Assembly: GCA_963711065.1 (NCBI GenBank)
Contig: CAVQCO010000007.1
Coordinates: 1-64,000, forward strand
Direction of reading: 5' to 3'
Length of the DNA stretch: 64,000 bases
Origin: Bog-473 sp963711065
GTDB lineage: Bacteria; Actinomycetota; Acidimicrobiia; Acidimicrobiales; RAAP-2
Within the stretch, counting starts at the first letter, position 1. The number at the start of each line of letters is the position of its first letter. The notes below the pieces were generated by a model. The model was not told where the DNA came from and searched no databases. It was given only the letters and a program-made list of their open reading frames with translations. This document shows positions 41,629-50,454 of the stretch, piece after piece. A program made the position numbers and the translations under genes.

Positions 41629-42399
41629 GTGGAGATCGAGCGCTACGAAGACGGAGTTCCCTCGTGGGTCGACCTGGGGAGCCCGGACCTGGCCAAGTCG
41701 AGGGCGTTCTACGGGAGCCTGTTCGGCTGGAACTGCCCCGAGGGGCCGCCCGAGGCTGGTGGCTACTCGGTGTGCGACCTGGGCGGCAAGACGGTGGCGG
41801 GGCTCGGGCCCAAGATGAACCCGGACATGCCCACGGTGTGGTTGACCTACGTCAACGTGGACAGCGCGGACGACACGGTGGCCAAGGTCTCCGCCAACGG
41901 CGGCGCGGTGCTCATGCCGCCGATGGACGTGATGGATGCGGGCCGGATGGCCATCGTCGCCGACCCGGTGGGCGCCGTGATCGGTCTGTGGCAGCCCAAC
42001 CAGCACACCGGCGCGCAGCTGGCGAACGAGCCCGGGTCGTTCTGCTGGAACGAGCTGATCACGACCGACCTCGATGCGTCGAAGTCGTTCTACAAGGCCG
42101 TGTTCGGCTGGGACGCCGAGGGGCAGGGCCCCCCGGGGGAGCCGCCCGCCTACACCGAGTGGAAGCTGGCCGGGCGGTCCGTCGGGGGGATGATGGCGAA
42201 GACGGCCGAGATGCCGGCCGAGATGCCGCCGAACTGGGGCGTGTACTTCGCGGTGGACGACACCGACGGCACCGTGGCCAAGGCGCAGGAGCTCGGAGGC
42301 GCGGTCTTGATGGGCCCGACCGACATCGAGCCGGGGCGCTTCGCCGTGCTGGCCGACGACGTCGGCGCGGTCTTCAGCGTCCTCAAGCTCAAGAGCTGA
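41629..42399 (+). CDS. Two-domain VOC protein
   Basis: The 256-residue protein has a GTG start after AAGGAGAAGG. It has two VOC modules, one at ~10-125 ('SWVDLGSPDLAKSRAFYGSL', 'AIVADPVGAVIGLWQPN') and one at ~135-255 ('FCWNELITTDLDASKSFYKA', 'FAVLADDVGAVFSVLKLK'). This is the layout of the hydroxylase/27-kDa antigen Cfp30B-like family of Actinobacteria. The typical metal His are not obvious in the first module, so activity is uncertain. It is divergent from the 9-residue-repeat gene. Confidence 0.85.
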   Translation: MEIERYEDGVPSWVDLGSPDLAKSRAFYGSLFGWNCPEGPPEAGGYSVCDLGGKTVAGLGPKMNPDMPTVWLTYVNVDSADDTVAKVSANGGAVLMPPMDVMDAGRMAIVADPVGAVIGLWQPNQHTGAQLANEPGSFCWNELITTDLDASKSFYKAVFGWDAEGQGPPGEPPAYTEWKLAGRSVGGMMAKTAEMPAEMPPNWGVYFAVDDTDGTVAKAQELGGAVLMGPTDIEPGRFAVLADDVGAVFSVLKLKS

Positions 42400-42412
42400 G
42401 AGGCCGCAGCCG

Positions 42413-43312
42413 GTGGAGCGCCGCCGCCTCGGCCGGACGGGGCACGAGAGCAGCGTGGCCGTGCTCGGTGGGGCGGCCTGCTGGGCGGCCACCGTCGAGG
42501 AGGCGGCGGCCTTCCTCCGCGTCGCGCGCGACCACGGCGTCAACCACCTCGACATCGCACCGCAGTACGGCGCGGCCGAGTCGGTCGTAGGCCCGAACCT
42601 GGCGGGGCAGCGCGACGCATGGTTCATCGCGGGCAAGACCTTGCGGGCCAACCCCGCCGGCGTCACCGAGCAGTTCGACACGACGCGGCGCCTGCTCAAC
42701 GCCGAGGTCCTCGACCTGTACCAGGCGCACGCCGTCACCACCCTCGAAGAGCTCGACCGGCGCTCGCCGGCGCTCGAGCAGATCCTCCGGTTCCGGGACG
42801 CGGGCCGGACCCGCTTCGCCGGCATCACCGGCCACGACATGGGGGTGCCGCGGGCCCACCTCGAGGCGCTGCGCCGGTTCGACCTCGACACCGTGATGTT
42901 CCCCGTCTACCCCGCGCTGTGGGCCCGGCCCGAGTACCGCGAGCCGGCGGAGGAGCTGCTGGCGCTCTGCGCCGAACGCGACGTCGGCGTCATGGTGATC
43001 AAGGCGGTGGCCCGCCGGCCGTGGGCCGACCGCCGCCCCCTCGCCGACGCCGTCGGCGGTGACCCGGCGACCGCGGAGAGGTGGGCCGGCTCGTGGTACG
43101 AGCCCGTGGCGAGCGACGACGACATCGGGCGCGGCGTCCGCTTCGCCCTCTCGACCCCCGGCGTCACCGCGTTCTGCACCCCGGGGGACCTCGCCCTGTT
43201 GCCCCGGGTGCTCGCCGCGGCCGAGGGCGCCGGCCCGATGGACGACGACGAGCGCAGGGCCGCGGTCGACGCCATGGCGGCCGAGGAGCTCATCTTCCCC
43301 ATGCCGCGCTGA
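42413..43312 (+). CDS. Aldo/keto reductase family protein
   Basis: The 299-residue protein has a GTG start 13 bases after the previous stop. It has the (beta/alpha)8 reductase pattern: 'RRRLGRTGHESSVAVLGGAA', 'GVNHLDIAPQYGAAESVVGP' with catalytic Asp and Tyr, 'DAWFIAGKTLR' with Lys, and 'LDLYQAHAVTTLEELDR' with the His region. The NADP-binding C-terminus is shorter than usual. Substrate unknown. It probably forms an operon with the VOC gene. Confidence 0.88.
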   Translation: MERRRLGRTGHESSVAVLGGAACWAATVEEAAAFLRVARDHGVNHLDIAPQYGAAESVVGPNLAGQRDAWFIAGKTLRANPAGVTEQFDTTRRLLNAEVLDLYQAHAVTTLEELDRRSPALEQILRFRDAGRTRFAGITGHDMGVPRAHLEALRRFDLDTVMFPVYPALWARPEYREPAEELLALCAERDVGVMVIKAVARRPWADRRPLADAVGGDPATAERWAGSWYEPVASDDDIGRGVRFALSTPGVTAFCTPGDLALLPRVLAAAEGAGPMDDDERRAAVDAMAAEELIFPMPR

Positions 43313-43330
43313 CGCCGCGGCGCGGCCCGT

Positions 43331-44365
43331 TCAGCCCGACTGCAGCTCGGCGATCACGGCGGCGAACGCCTCGTCGTCGGCTCCCTCGGGGGGCGGGGAC
43401 ACGACGATGCCGTCGCCGAGGCCGCGGAAGCGCTCGCGCAAGATCGTGGGCAGCTCGTCGAAGGTGCCGGTCGGGACGAGGGTGTCGAGCACCTCGTCGG
43501 ACAGGACCGCCCCCAGGTCATCCCAGCGGTCGTGGCGGATCAGCGTCCGCAGGCGGGGCCCGAGCTCGGCCCAGCCGTAGAGCTCCAGCGTCGGGGCGTA
43601 GGCCGGCGTCGAGTACAAGAAGGCCAGCAGCCGGCGCTGGCGCTCCCGCTCGGCGAGCACGGCCCCGACCGAGGCCCCGGTGATCACCGACGTCCCGATG
43701 ACGGTCTCGAACCCGATGCCGCGCAGGTCGCGGCCCGCCGACCGGGCGCCGTCGGCGAGGGCGGGCAGGCAGGTCTCGCGCAGGTAGCGGGGGTTGGAGT
43801 TGGTCGGGTGGCTGACGAAGCCGTCCGCCACCGCCCCGGCCAGCTCGCAGGCCCGCCGTTGCACGCCGCCCAGATAGACGGGCGGCACCGCCGTGTCGGC
43901 ATCGGGCCCGGGGTTGAAGTAGGGCTGCAGGCGGGTGACGCGGTAGTGCGGGCTCTCGTACGAGGGCGCCTCGCCCGAGACGAACGACGCGAAGGCCGCC
44001 CGCACGGCGCCCACGAAGTCGCCCAGGCGAGCGACGGGGTCCTCGCCGAAGGGCACGCCGTAGCGGTCCTCGATGTTCTGGCGGATCTGCGTCCCGAGAC
44101 CCAGCTCGAACCTCCCACCGCTCAGCTTCGAGAGGTCCCAGGCGGCGTAGGCGAGCAGCGTGGGGCTGCGCGTGAAGGCGAGGGCCACGCTGGTCCGGAC
44201 GGTGATCCGCTCGGTGTGCTCGGCCGCGAGCAGCGCAACCGCGAGGGCGTCGTGCACCGTCTCGGCCACGTGCAGCCCGTCGTAGCCGAGCCGTTCGACC
44301 CTCTGGGCGTGGGTGATGGCGTCGGGCAGGCTGAGCCGCGGGTCCATGCCCGCGTACACCCTCAC
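43331..44365 (-). CDS. LLM-class (luciferase-like) flavin/F420 oxidoreductase
   Basis: The protein has 344 residues from GTG 44365, which overlaps the upstream stop as GTGA. It has luciferase-like monooxygenase features: 'ITHAQRVERLGYDGLHVAET', 'ITVRTSVALAFTRSPTLLAY', 'LSGGRFELGLGTQIRQNIED' and 'VPPVYLGGVQRRACELAGAV'. Such enzymes use FMN or F420. It is directly downstream of an enoyl-CoA hydratase gene, so a role in oxidation of a CoA-linked or lipid compound is plausible. Confidence 0.9.
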   Translation of the reverse strand: MRVYAGMDPRLSLPDAITHAQRVERLGYDGLHVAETVHDALAVALLAAEHTERITVRTSVALAFTRSPTLLAYAAWDLSKLSGGRFELGLGTQIRQNIEDRYGVPFGEDPVARLGDFVGAVRAAFASFVSGEAPSYESPHYRVTRLQPYFNPGPDADTAVPPVYLGGVQRRACELAGAVADGFVSHPTNSNPRYLRETCLPALADGARSAGRDLRGIGFETVIGTSVITGASVGAVLAERERQRRLLAFLYSTPAYAPTLELYGWAELGPRLRTLIRHDRWDDLGAVLSDEVLDTLVPTGTFDELPTILRERFRGLGDGIVVSPPPEGADDEAFAAVIAELQSG

Positions 44366-45153
44366 GCGCCGTCGAGCCCCGAGGTCTGTGCCCTGCCGCG
44401 GGCGACGATGCGCTCGCGCTCGCTGGTGAGGCGCGACTGGTCGAAGCGCTCCGCCATCCACCGTCTCGACCACGCGGACTCGGCGAGCCACGCCTCCGGG
44501 CCGGCCAGCGCGCCGATCTCGTCGTACATGCGCCGCAGCTCGCGCACGTTCTCGGCCGGGACCGCCGCCACGGTGGCCGCCAGCTCGCGGGCCCGTGCGA
44601 GCAGCGATCCGTGGGGCACGACCTCGACCACCAGCCCCCAGTCGCGGGCCGTCTCGGCATCGATGTAGTCACCGGTGAAGCTCATGCGGCGGGCGCGGTC
44701 GATCCCGATCAGCTGAGGCAGCCGGATGGTCATGCCGCCGCCCGGCATGGCGCCCACCCGGGCATGCGTGTCGGCGAAGCGCGCCCGGTCCGACGCGATC
44801 ATGAAGTCGCAGCACATGGCGAGCTCGAGGCCTCCGGTCACGGTGGGGCCGTTGACGGCGGCGATGATCGGCGTGGCGTGCGGGGGCAGCATCCCGACGT
44901 AGCGCGCCGGCGCACGCTGGCGGCTCTGCTGCACCGACCGGAGCTCGCTGGCCAGGGCCTTCATGTCCATGCCGGCGCAGAACGCAGGGTCGGCGCCCGT
45001 GAGCACCATGCACCCGACGTCGTCACGGCCGTCGAGCTCGAGCACGGCGTCCTCGAGCTCGCGGTGCAGCTCGCCCGAGATCGCGTTGCGCGCCTCGGGG
45101 CGGTTCAGCGTGACCGTGGCCACCCGGTCCTCGACCTCCACGAGCACGAGCAT
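44362..45153 (-). CDS. Enoyl-CoA hydratase/isomerase family protein
   Basis: This 263-residue crotonase-fold protein has its ATG at 45153 after GGAGGAGGG. It has 'RVATVTLNRPEARNAISGEL', 'CMVLTGADPAFCAGMDMKAL' and 'PIIAAVNGPTVTGGLELAMC' for the oxyanion hole, then 'THARVGAMPGGGMTIRLPQL', where the second catalytic Glu of classical hydratases is not evident (Gly-rich instead). It may be an isomerase or another crotonase activity. It overlaps the downstream oxidoreductase gene by four bases. Confidence 0.9.
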   Translation of the reverse strand: MLVLVEVEDRVATVTLNRPEARNAISGELHRELEDAVLELDGRDDVGCMVLTGADPAFCAGMDMKALASELRSVQQSRQRAPARYVGMLPPHATPIIAAVNGPTVTGGLELAMCCDFMIASDRARFADTHARVGAMPGGGMTIRLPQLIGIDRARRMSFTGDYIDAETARDWGLVVEVVPHGSLLARARELAATVAAVPAENVRELRRMYDEIGALAGPEAWLAESAWSRRWMAERFDQSRLTSERERIVARGRAQTSGLDGA

Positions 45154-45181
45154 CAGCGTTCCCTCCTCCTCGGCGGCGCCA

Positions 45182-45817
45182 TCATGATCGGCGATCGTGG
45201 CTCGGGGCACCAATCCCGCGGCGACGCATCGTCCCCCACTCCGCCCACTCGGCGTGCAGGAGGGCGAAGCAGTCGGCGTCGCGCTGCTCGCCGTCGATGC
45301 GCTCCCACCCGCGCAGAGTCGCCTCGCGACTGAACCCGGCGGCCGCGGCCGTGCGGGCCGAGGCGACGTTCCACGGCTCGACGAAGAGGTGGAGGCGGGG
45401 GATGGCCAGCTCCTCGAACGCGAACGACACCACCGCCCGCAGCGCGTGGGTGGCCATGCTGCGCCCGCGTGCCCCCTCGACGATCCAGTAGCCGATGGAG
45501 GCGCGCCCGCTCTCTATCTCCTGCAGCCACAGCCCGATGGAGCCGATCCCGGACGTCGGGTCCGCCTCCTCGGCGATCACGAAGGAGAAGCCGTCGCCCT
45601 GCTCGGCGCGCGTGTGCTGGCGGTTGATGAAGGCACGCCCCGAGTCGTCCGTGTAGGTCCGGGGCACCGAGGTGATGGAGGGGATGAGGGGATCGGCGGA
45701 GGCCCGGCGCACCATGGCGAGGTCCGTCATGTCGAAGGGGCGGAGCACGATCGGCGGCCACCCCAGCTGCGGCACGCGCAGGGGCGGCGCGAAGTCGCGG
45801 AAGTCGAACTCGCTCAT
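45182..45817 (-). CDS. GNAT-family N-acetyltransferase (RimJ/L type)
   Basis: The 211-residue protein MSEFDFRDFAPPLRV... contains the RimJ/RimL-like pattern: 'IVLRPFDMTDLAMVRRASAD', 'GSIGLWLQEIESGRASIGYW', 'ARGRSMATHALRAVVSFAFE' (acetyl-CoA loop) and 'NVASARTAAAAGFSREATLR'. It probably acetylates a small molecule or an N-terminus. The start overlaps the stop of the upstream gene (ATGA), indicating coupled translation. Confidence 0.88.
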   Translation of the reverse strand: MSEFDFRDFAPPLRVPQLGWPPIVLRPFDMTDLAMVRRASADPLIPSITSVPRTYTDDSGRAFINRQHTRAEQGDGFSFVIAEEADPTSGIGSIGLWLQEIESGRASIGYWIVEGARGRSMATHALRAVVSFAFEELAIPRLHLFVEPWNVASARTAAAAGFSREATLRGWERIDGEQRDADCFALLHAEWAEWGTMRRRGIGAPSHDRRS

Positions 45818-47017
45818 CGGAGGGCGACGTACCCCGGCACCAGGTGGTGCGCCGTGTCGAGATAGCCCTTCGCCTCGGGCAGCCCGCCGAACCGCCCGTG
45901 GCTCCAACGGACCTCGATGTGCCCCGCCACCTCGTGCAGCTCGTTGGACACGCGGTCGCGCACCACAGCCTCCCATCCCACCCGGGGCTGGCCCCCGGCC
46001 TGGGCTTCCATGCTGACCGAGACGAGCCGGAACTGCTGCCGCCAGTCCCACGAGGTGGCGATGCGGAGCCGCAGCGAGCGCGCCGCCGAGGAGCCCAGGA
46101 CGAAATAGGGCGCGCTCCCGATGCGCAGGAGGCGCCAGAGCATGGCCTCACCGGTGCCACCGCCGTCGGCCATGGCCGCCTGCCAGCGCCGGACCGACGC
46201 CCCGGCCACCGCGCCGGACAGGGCGCGGTAGTGCGACGCGGCCCCCTCGGGCCACCCCGCCCGCAGCCAGTGTCCGAGGGCGTCGCGCTCGAGGCGAGGA
46301 CAGGTCCACCGCACGCGGCGGGAGGTTCGACAGGCAGGCCGGCGCCGCGCCGGACGCGCCGAGCGCCCCGTCGGCACCCGCGGCCCCGTCCGCGCCGGGG
46401 GCGTCGCCGGCTTCGAGCCCGGGAAGCGAGACGGCGGCGGGGGAGCGCCGCGGCCGTGCGGGCCGGCCAGGCCGCACCGGCACCGCGCGGGTGCCGCCCT
46501 CGGACGCACTCGCCGCATTGCGCACGGCCGCGTAGAGGTCCTGGTACTCCGCGGGCGCCACCTCCGCGTACCAGTCCCCGCCGGCCACCTCGCGGGTGGC
46601 CCGTGCGGTCCGGCCCGGCCCGGCCAGCAGGTCGTCGAAGACGTGGGACGGCGACACGTTGAACAAGATCCTCGAGAGGTACTTGCAACTCACGAGGTAG
46701 ACGTGGTCGACGCGCAGGTCGATGGGGGCCACTTCGTCGCCGGGGGCGCGGCCCGTTCCCTTCCACTCGACCACCTTGGGCAGCCGGCCGCGCAGCCCGT
46801 CGTCGGCGGCGAGGAACGCCTGTCCGTTCGCCCAGGCGGCATGGAACTCGGCGTCGTAGGCGCCGCCGGCCCGTAAGCGGGCCATGCGCTCCCACATCTC
46901 GGGCGACAGGCTGTGCATCACATGAGTGCGGGAACGCACCGCCTCGTCGATGTCGCGCAGGCCCAGCATGCCCAGGCCCGTGCCGAGTTCGGTCACCGTC
47001 GTGCGGTCGCTGGGCAC
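45814..47017 (-). pseudogene. Possible PD-(D/E)XK-type nuclease gene, one frameshift
   Basis: The N-terminal part (from ATG 47017, MPSDRTTVTELGTGLGMLGL) contains 'LPKVVEWKGTGRAPGDEVAP', then 'IDLRVDHVYLVSCKYLSRIL'. The order E...D...SxK is like the core of PD-(D/E)XK nucleases. The C-terminal part reads in another frame ('DALGHWLRAGWPEGAASHYR', 'RLRIATSWDWRQQFRLVSVS', 'ELHEVAGHIEVRWSHG'). The switch is at ~46,300, in a GC-rich low-complexity linker. Repaired length is ~400 residues. It is placed downstream of a DNA methyltransferase, so a restriction partner is possible but unproven. Confidence 0.5.
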
Positions 47018-47090
47018 CGGGGCATCCTGCCACGGCGACGCCGCGCCCCGGCTGATCGGACGGCCGGGCGGGGGTGCCCCGCGTGCGCGT

Positions 47091-47405
47091 CTACTCGGTG
47101 AACAGGGGGGTCAGCTGCAGCTCCAGCGGCCCCACCGCGGCCTCGGCGGCGGCGTGGAGCTCGGTGCTCTCGTAGACGTCCACGGCCGTTCCCGTGCGCG
47201 CGATGAAGGCGAACACGGCGTCGCCCCAGCGCTCCTCGCGCAGGGCCTGGCGCAGGGCGGAGCGCTCGCCCTCGGGCAGGTCCCGCCCCGGCGTCGCCGC
47301 CACGAGCCGGCAGGCGAGCACCCAGTTGAGGGTGTCCAGGTCCTCGGCGACGAAGACCCGCGGCGGGTCGTCCCGCACCACCGCGCAGGCCACGACGACT
47401 CCCAC
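47091..47405 (-). CDS. Small protein between methyltransferase and putative nuclease
   Basis: The 104-residue protein starts at GTG 47405, 2 bases after the methyltransferase stop. It begins VGVVVACAVVRDDPPRVFVA, then 'DTLNWVLACRLVAATPGRDL' and 'LRQALREERWGDAVFAFIAR'. No family is recognised. Its close spacing makes it part of the methyltransferase transcript. Confidence 0.6.
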   Translation of the reverse strand: MGVVVACAVVRDDPPRVFVAEDLDTLNWVLACRLVAATPGRDLPEGERSALRQALREERWGDAVFAFIARTGTAVDVYESTELHAAAEAAVGPLELQLTPLFTE

Positions 47406-47407
47406 GG

Positions 47408-48802
47408 TCAGACGGCGCCCGGCGCGACGTCGGCGTCCGCCCAGAAGCCCGGGAGCGGGGAGCGGGACCGTCCGGCCGCGTAGGCGGCGAGGCGCGCCGG
47501 CGCGTCGGCCGAGAGGAGGTCGACGGCGTCGAAGATGCCGCCCGGGCCCGGGGCGCGCAGCGCACGGTCCGCCTCGGTGCCCGCCCGGGGCAGTTGCGTC
47601 GTGAGCACGACGAAGGGTGCCACGCCGCGGGCCGCCAGCACGTGGGCCCGGCCGAGGGCGCGCCAGACGGTCTCGGAGCGGACCATGCCGCCGCGGTAGC
47701 CCGAGTTCGGCCCCGCCACGTCGAAGTACCAGGTGCCGCCGCCCGCGTCGGTGCCCGTGAAGTCGACCGCCAGGCCCAGCCCGCGCAGGCGGCGGTTCGG
47801 CCGCACGTCCCGGAAGCCGGCGGCGACCAGGGCCGCCCGGGCCAGCGCAGCCGCGGAGGTGCCGTCGGCCCCGGGACCGGCGGGGCCTTCGGCGTCCGAG
47901 GCCAGGCGGGCCAGGGCCAGCTCGACGTAGGCCGGATCGAGGTCGTAGCCCACGGCGTCGCGCCCGCAGCGCGCCGCCGCCACCAGCGTCGAGCCCGAGC
48001 CGCAGAAGGGGTCCACGACGAGATCGGCTCGATACGTGTAGAGCTCCATCAGTCGCTGCGGCAGCTCGACGGGGAAGGGGGCCGGATGCCGCACCCGCAG
48101 CGCGCTCTCGGGCGGGATGTCCCACACGTCGAGGGTGAGGGCCATGAAGTCGTCGGCGCCGACGCTGCTCTCGTGGGGCAGACCCTCGCGCCGGCGCTCC
48201 TTGGGGCTGCGGGCCCGCCCGAAGCGGCCCTTGCTCGCCACGACGACCCGCTCGGTGACGTCGCGCAGCACCGGGTTGGCCGCCGAGCGGAAGGACCCCC
48301 AGGCGCACGAGCCGCTGGCCCCCTCACCCTTCTGCCACACGATCTCGCCCCGGGGCAGCAGGTGCAGGTCGTCCTGGAGGATGGTCATGACGTCGGCCGC
48401 CAGGCTGCGATACGGCTTGCGGCCGAGGTTGGCGACGTTCACCGCGATGCGGCCGCCGGGCTCGAGCACCCGCTTGCACTCGGCGAAGACGTCGCGCAAC
48501 AGGGCCAGGTACTCGATGTAGGAGCCCGGCACCCCCTCGCGGTCGAGCTCCTCCTCGTACTGCTTGCCGGCGAAGTAGGGGGGCGACGTGACGACCAGCG
48601 CCACCGAGTCGTCGGCCAGCGCGTCCATGCGGCGGGCGTCGCCGCAGAGGCAGGTGATCCCGGGCTGGTGCGGCGCGACGTGCTCGTCGGCGCTCAGCTC
48701 GGGCGCCTCGAAGCGCGCGTAGAAGGCGTCGGCGACGTGGGACTCGCGGCGCCCGACGCCGAAGTTCGAGGTGGAGGTCGCGCTGCGACGGCGGGGGGGC
48801 AT
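47408..48802 (-). CDS. Beta-class DNA methyltransferase (N4-cytosine/N6-adenine) with extra C-terminal domain
   Basis: The protein has 464 residues. Motif IV 'VTSPPYFAGKQYEEEL' comes early (~residue 72) and the SAM motif I 'VVDPFCGSGSTLVAAARCGR' comes late (~260), the beta-class order. TSPPY rather than DPPY favours N4-cytosine methylation, though N6-adenine is possible. Residues ~320-464 are an extra domain ('GLGLAVDFTGTDAGGGTWYF', 'DVAGPNSGYRGG', 'RAHVLAARGVAPFVVLTTQL') whose D...FDVAG pattern recalls a nuclease-like fold lacking the usual Lys. It may be a solitary methylase, or the methylase of a restriction locus with 45814-47405. Confidence 0.85.
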   Translation of the reverse strand: MPPRRRSATSTSNFGVGRRESHVADAFYARFEAPELSADEHVAPHQPGITCLCGDARRMDALADDSVALVVTSPPYFAGKQYEEELDREGVPGSYIEYLALLRDVFAECKRVLEPGGRIAVNVANLGRKPYRSLAADVMTILQDDLHLLPRGEIVWQKGEGASGSCAWGSFRSAANPVLRDVTERVVVASKGRFGRARSPKERRREGLPHESSVGADDFMALTLDVWDIPPESALRVRHPAPFPVELPQRLMELYTYRADLVVDPFCGSGSTLVAAARCGRDAVGYDLDPAYVELALARLASDAEGPAGPGADGTSAAALARAALVAAGFRDVRPNRRLRGLGLAVDFTGTDAGGGTWYFDVAGPNSGYRGGMVRSETVWRALGRAHVLAARGVAPFVVLTTQLPRAGTEADRALRAPGPGGIFDAVDLLSADAPARLAAYAAGRSRSPLPGFWADADVAPGAV

Positions 48803-48961
48803 GGGCGGACCCGAACCCTACCGGCCGGGCCGCCGAGGGGCAGGGGCGCGGCGCGTCGCGCGGCGGCGGTGCGGCGGGCATGGCGGCCACCGTACGCACC
48901 GGCTGTGACAGCGGACCGTCTCGGCGCGGCGGCCCGTGCCGGGTGGCGGGGACGGGCACCG

Positions 48962-49399
48962 CTACATCTCGTAGACGACGAAGGAGGTGGGGCGCCCCAC
49001 CTGGTCGTAGAGCGAGCGGGCCCGGCCGTTGTACTGCTGGGTGTGCCAGTAGACCTGTGCGGCCCCCCGCTCGGTCCCGGCCTGCTTCACCGCCTCGAGC
49101 AGGGCGCGCCCGACGTCGTGGCCCCGGGCCGACGGCGCGACGAAGAGATCCTCGAGGTAGCACTTGGGCTGCCGGGACCAGGTCGTGGCGTGGACGACGC
49201 AGTTGGCCATGCCGATGCCCCGGCCGGCGTCGTCGAGGGCGAGCAGGCCGAACATCCCGTCGGCCCCGGCGCAGAGGCGGTCGAACGTGGCCGCGCTCGT
49301 GTCGTCGCGCAGCTCGGCCCGGTAGAAGGCCAGGTAGCCGGCCCACAGGGCGCGCCAGTCGTCCCAGTCGCCGCGCTCGAGCCTCCGGATGGTGGCCAC
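48962..49399 (-). CDS. GNAT-family N-acetyltransferase
   Basis: The 145-residue protein MATIRRLERGDWDDWRALWA... has the acetyl-CoA site 'LEDLFVAPSARGHDVGRALL', then 'AAQVYWHTQQYNGRARSLYD' and a terminal 'PTSFVVYEM'. It resembles histone-acetyltransferase HPA2-like GNATs, which often target polyamines or small amines. It is divergent from the gene at 49485. Confidence 0.9.
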   Translation of the reverse strand: MATIRRLERGDWDDWRALWAGYLAFYRAELRDDTSAATFDRLCAGADGMFGLLALDDAGRGIGMANCVVHATTWSRQPKCYLEDLFVAPSARGHDVGRALLEAVKQAGTERGAAQVYWHTQQYNGRARSLYDQVGRPTSFVVYEM

Positions 49400-49484
49400 C
49401 CCCTCAGCTTCCCATCGACCGGCGTCCGGGGGCGGGATCCGCCCGCCGGCGGGGGCCCGGCGGCTCCGGGCCTAAGGTGCGGCC

Positions 49485-50156
49485 ATGGCCCCGACGAGCG
49501 CCCCGCCGGCCCTCTCGCAGCTCTACGGGCAGACCGCCACCCGGGTGGTGGCGCTGGTCACCGAGCTCGACGAGCGCCAGCTGCGGACGCCGGTGCCCGC
49601 GTGCCCGGGCTGGAGCGTCCGTGACGTCGTGGCGCACCTGACGGCGGTGGGGGAGGACGTGCTCGAGGGCCGCCTCACGGGGCCGCCGACCGACGAGCAG
49701 ACGGCGGCCCAGGTGGCCCGCTTCGAGGGCCGGCCCCTGCCCGAGGTGCTGGCGCGGTGGCGCGAGCTGACGCCGTCGTTCGCCGAGGCGATCGACGCCT
49801 TCAACGTGTGGCCGGCCGTGCTCGACGTCGCCACGCACGAGCACGACATCCGGGGCGCCATCGGCGCGCCCGGGGCGCGCGACGCCGACGTGGTCCGCCT
49901 CGGGGCCGACCGGTTGCTGACCTGGCTGCGGCCGCCGGTGCCGCTGCGGGTGGAGGTGGAGGACGAGTCCTTCGAGCTCGGACCCGAGGGCGAGGCGGCG
50001 CTGGTGCTGCGGACCCGGCGCTTCGAGGCGTTGCGCTGGCGCATGGGCCGGCGCAGCCGGCCGCAGCTGGCCGACCTCGACTGGGCCGGCGACCCGGCGC
50101 CGGTCCTCGACCATCTCGTGGTGTTCGGCCCGTCCCCGGCCGACATCATCGAATAG
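49485..50156 (+). CDS. Maleylpyruvate-isomerase-fold (DinB-like, TIGR03083) protein
   Basis: The 223-residue protein has 'LYGQTATRVVALVTELDERQ', 'PVPACPGWSVRDVVAHLTAV' (metal His), 'VLDVATHEHDIRGAIGAPGA' (two His) and a C-terminal sterol-carrier-like region 'VEDESFELGPEGEAALVLRT'. Members use mycothiol or bind metal; mycothiol use is typical of Actinobacteria. The specific reaction is unknown. Confidence 0.88.
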   Translation: MAPTSAPPALSQLYGQTATRVVALVTELDERQLRTPVPACPGWSVRDVVAHLTAVGEDVLEGRLTGPPTDEQTAAQVARFEGRPLPEVLARWRELTPSFAEAIDAFNVWPAVLDVATHEHDIRGAIGAPGARDADVVRLGADRLLTWLRPPVPLRVEVEDESFELGPEGEAALVLRTRRFEALRWRMGRRSRPQLADLDWAGDPAPVLDHLVVFGPSPADIIE

Positions 50157-50188
50157 CGCGCCCGGACCGGTCGGGGCAGGCGGCTCCC

Positions 50189-50443
50189 GTGAAGCTCGTC
50201 CTGGACCTGCACGACATCTACAACAAGGGCGACGACATCGACCGGGCCCTGCAGGGGGTCATCGACGAGGCCATCGCCAAGAAGGCCAAGCTGGTCGAGA
50301 TCATCCCGGGCAAGGGGAGCGGGCAGCTCAAGAAGCGGGTGTTGCGCTTCCTCGACCGCAAGGACATCAAGCCGCTCTACCACCGGGTCGAGAAGGACTC
50401 GCACAACTTCGGCCGGGTCTTCGTGCACTTCCGGCCGAAGTAG
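50189..50443 (+). CDS. Small Smr-domain protein
   Basis: The 84-residue protein starts at GTG 50189, 33 bases after the previous stop. It opens with 'LVLDLHDIYNKGDDIDRALQ' (DLH motif), has 'KLVEIIPGKGSGQLKKRVLR' (the GKGSG motif), and ends 'HNFGRVFVHFRPK'. Smr domains occur in MutS2 and as stand-alone nucleases acting on DNA branches or RNA. This is the minimal form. Confidence 0.88.
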   Translation: MKLVLDLHDIYNKGDDIDRALQGVIDEAIAKKAKLVEIIPGKGSGQLKKRVLRFLDRKDIKPLYHRVEKDSHNFGRVFVHFRPK

Positions 50444-50454
50444 GCGGCTGCGGC

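Noticed and set aside
41047..42891. Long minus-strand open frame through the VOC and aldo/keto reductase genes
   Set aside because: It is an antisense frame kept open by high GC. Only its last 155 residues (from 41514) have real protein character.
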